A stretch of DNA of 5,831 nt from Methanosarcina sp. UBA5 (GTDB lineage Archaea > Halobacteriota > Methanosarcinia > Methanosarcinales > Methanosarcinaceae): positions 41,678-47,508 of the forward strand of contig NZ_DAVG01000095.1 in the NCBI RefSeq assembly GCF_002505485.1, read 5' to 3'. The notes under the pieces are model-generated. The model searched no databases. It worked only from the letters and a program-made list of their open reading frames with translations, and was not told where the DNA came from. Both the position numbers and the translations under genes were made by a program. Below are positions 4,995 through 5,831 of the stretch, in pieces (position 1 is the stretch's first letter; each line of letters begins with the position of its first letter).

Positions 4995-5062
4995 AGGGTA
5001 ATTTTTCCAATCTGGCCATAAAAGACAGATATACTCGCTTGCCAGATTAGATCAATAACCCT
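4995..5062 (-). terminator. 22-bp imperfect inverted repeat, likely terminator of the surface-protein gene
   Basis: The arms at 4995-5016 and 5041-5062 match at 18 of 22 positions, with a perfect inner eight pairs AATCTGGC (5009-5016) / GCCAGATT (5041-5048) and a 24-base spacer. The structure begins 27 bases after the stop of the PGF protein gene. Read on the minus strand it is followed by T-runs at about 4980-4985 and 4966-4971, as expected of a terminator. The length of the arms is also compatible with a small degenerate mobile inverted-repeat element; no target duplication is obvious. Confidence 0.55.
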
Positions 5063-5089
5063 CACTACATTACTACAATTGATACTGCT

Positions 5090-5831
5090 TTATTTTCCCT
5101 TACTTCTATACAGGAAAATACAGAATAGACATACAATGCCGCTAATTATACTAAATCCTGGAGATTTTATACTTTCTTCAGCTATCTTATTTCCAATAGT
5201 GTTTGCATTACTGCTTGCATTGCTGCCTGTAGTACTGTTTGTGTCTGTGTGAGTAGGTTCTACAGTTATTTTTTTGTGTTTACTTTCTGTACCTGTTATT
5301 GCGAAGGAAAAATAGCCAGGCACGTCTGCTGTGAAATGCAAGAACTGATCATCTTCGCTTGTTAGATTTACTGGCAGGTCTACCCATTCTTCTTTCTCGT
5401 CATCGTACCGATTAAGTATAATCGAGGACTTGTTTATGTTGTTCTCGTCTACCCATGAGTTATTGACTTTAAAATTGACAGATGAATTCTCAATACTCTT
5501 TGAGTTACCATAACCACTGTTTCCAACCCATATATTGAATGACTTGTAGACAACACCTTCAGGAAGCTTGGGAACTAGGCTCGACTTATTTTTCAGTTCC
5601 TCCACTATTGTAGTGGTCTTTCCAACGGTTTTCGTTGATCTAAATGTTATTGATTCAACACAGATTGCGTTCTCTGTAAAATTAAAATTCACGTCCTTTC
5701 CACTGGCAATAAAGGTCTGTAAAATCTCTTTTACCTGGACGTTCTTCGCTGGCTCAGGGGATCCACCACCGCTGCTACCCCCGCTCTTGTGGCTATGTCC
5801 TCCACTACTGCTATCACTACTGTTGTCACTG
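5090..5831 (-). CDS. PGF-pre-PGF domain surface protein with PGF-CTERM sorting tail (5' end cut off by window)
   Basis: The last 246 residues of an envelope protein are visible; the frame stays open to the right edge, so the N-terminus is missing. In order: a Ser/Gly/His-rich linker (about 1-27), then SPEPAKNVQV beginning the PGF-pre-PGF domain (about 27-190, with GVVYKSFNIWVGNSGYG, SSIILNRYDDEKEEWVDLP and FTADVPGYFSFAITG), a Thr/Asn/Ser-rich stalk, and a C-terminal SPGF motif (5153-5161 for PGF) followed by a hydrophobic segment and a basic RSKGK end. That tail is the signal known to be processed by archaeosortase A, with lipid anchoring of the mature protein outside the cell. At least eight N-X-S/T sequons suggest N-glycosylation. 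The first in-frame GTG at 5692 is internal, since the domain begins upstream of it. The function of the missing N-terminal part, perhaps adhesion or S-layer related, is unknown. Confidence 0.9.
   Translation of the reverse strand, partial: SDNSSDSSSGGHSHKSGGSSGGGSPEPAKNVQVKEILQTFIASGKDVNFNFTENAICVESITFRSTKTVGKTTTIVEELKNKSSLVPKLPEGVVYKSFNIWVGNSGYGNSKSIENSSVNFKVNNSWVDENNINKSSIILNRYDDEKEEWVDLPVNLTSEDDQFLHFTADVPGYFSFAITGTESKHKKITVEPTHTDTNSTTGSNASSNANTIGNKIAEESIKSPGFSIISGIVCLFCIFLYRSKGK

Noticed and set aside
5090..5692. A complete 200-residue protein starting at the GTG at 5692
   Set aside because: The frame continues upstream to the window edge, and the residues before the GTG (SPEPAKNVQVKEILQTFIASG) are the conserved beginning of the same domain, so the GTG is an internal valine codon.

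Overview
The window looks like a piece of a Methanosarcina-type methanogenic archaeon. The evidence is an archaeal Sm protein next to ribosomal protein L37e, a ThiD-ThiN fusion for thiamine synthesis, TATA-box promoters of the TTTATATA type combined with GGAGG ribosome binding sites, long A+T-rich intergenic gaps, and a surface protein with the 'PGF-pre-PGF' domain and PGF-CTERM tail typical of this group. The species cannot be fixed from the sequence alone.

Layout. 1-1332 (minus, running off the left edge): thiDN, a bifunctional HMP/HMP-P kinase plus thiamine-phosphate synthase. 1333-1766: a divergent promoter region with two TATA boxes facing right and inverted-repeat motifs. 1767-3791 (plus): lsm, then rpl37e (56 codons, easily missed), then purF starting at TTG. 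3792-3953: a T-rich gap between convergent genes, with a terminator-like hairpin system and four degenerate repeats. 3954-4370 (minus): a YjbQ/UPF0047 protein. 4564-4854 (minus): an unrecognised 96-residue protein with a near-perfect ribosome binding site. 4855-5089: promoter sequence for that gene and a 22-bp imperfect inverted repeat. 5090-5831 (minus, running off the right edge): the C-terminal part of a PGF-pre-PGF surface protein.

How the genes relate. Lsm and L37e are RNA and translation housekeeping proteins. PurF makes phosphoribosylamine, the committed step to purines; the same route gives AIR, which ThiC (not in this window) converts to the pyrimidine half of thiamine. ThiDN phosphorylates that pyrimidine and joins it to the thiazole. 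YjbQ is a family credited with secondary thiamine-phosphate synthase activity. The left two thirds therefore reads as housekeeping with a possible purine-thiamine theme. The right third (4380-5831) is more A+T-rich, with a lineage-type small protein and an envelope protein. I found no mobile-element gene, CRISPR array, tRNA or rRNA. No clear new multi-gene system is visible; the items most worth following up are the unknown 96-residue protein, the inverted repeat beside it, and the nested hairpins at the purF stop codon.
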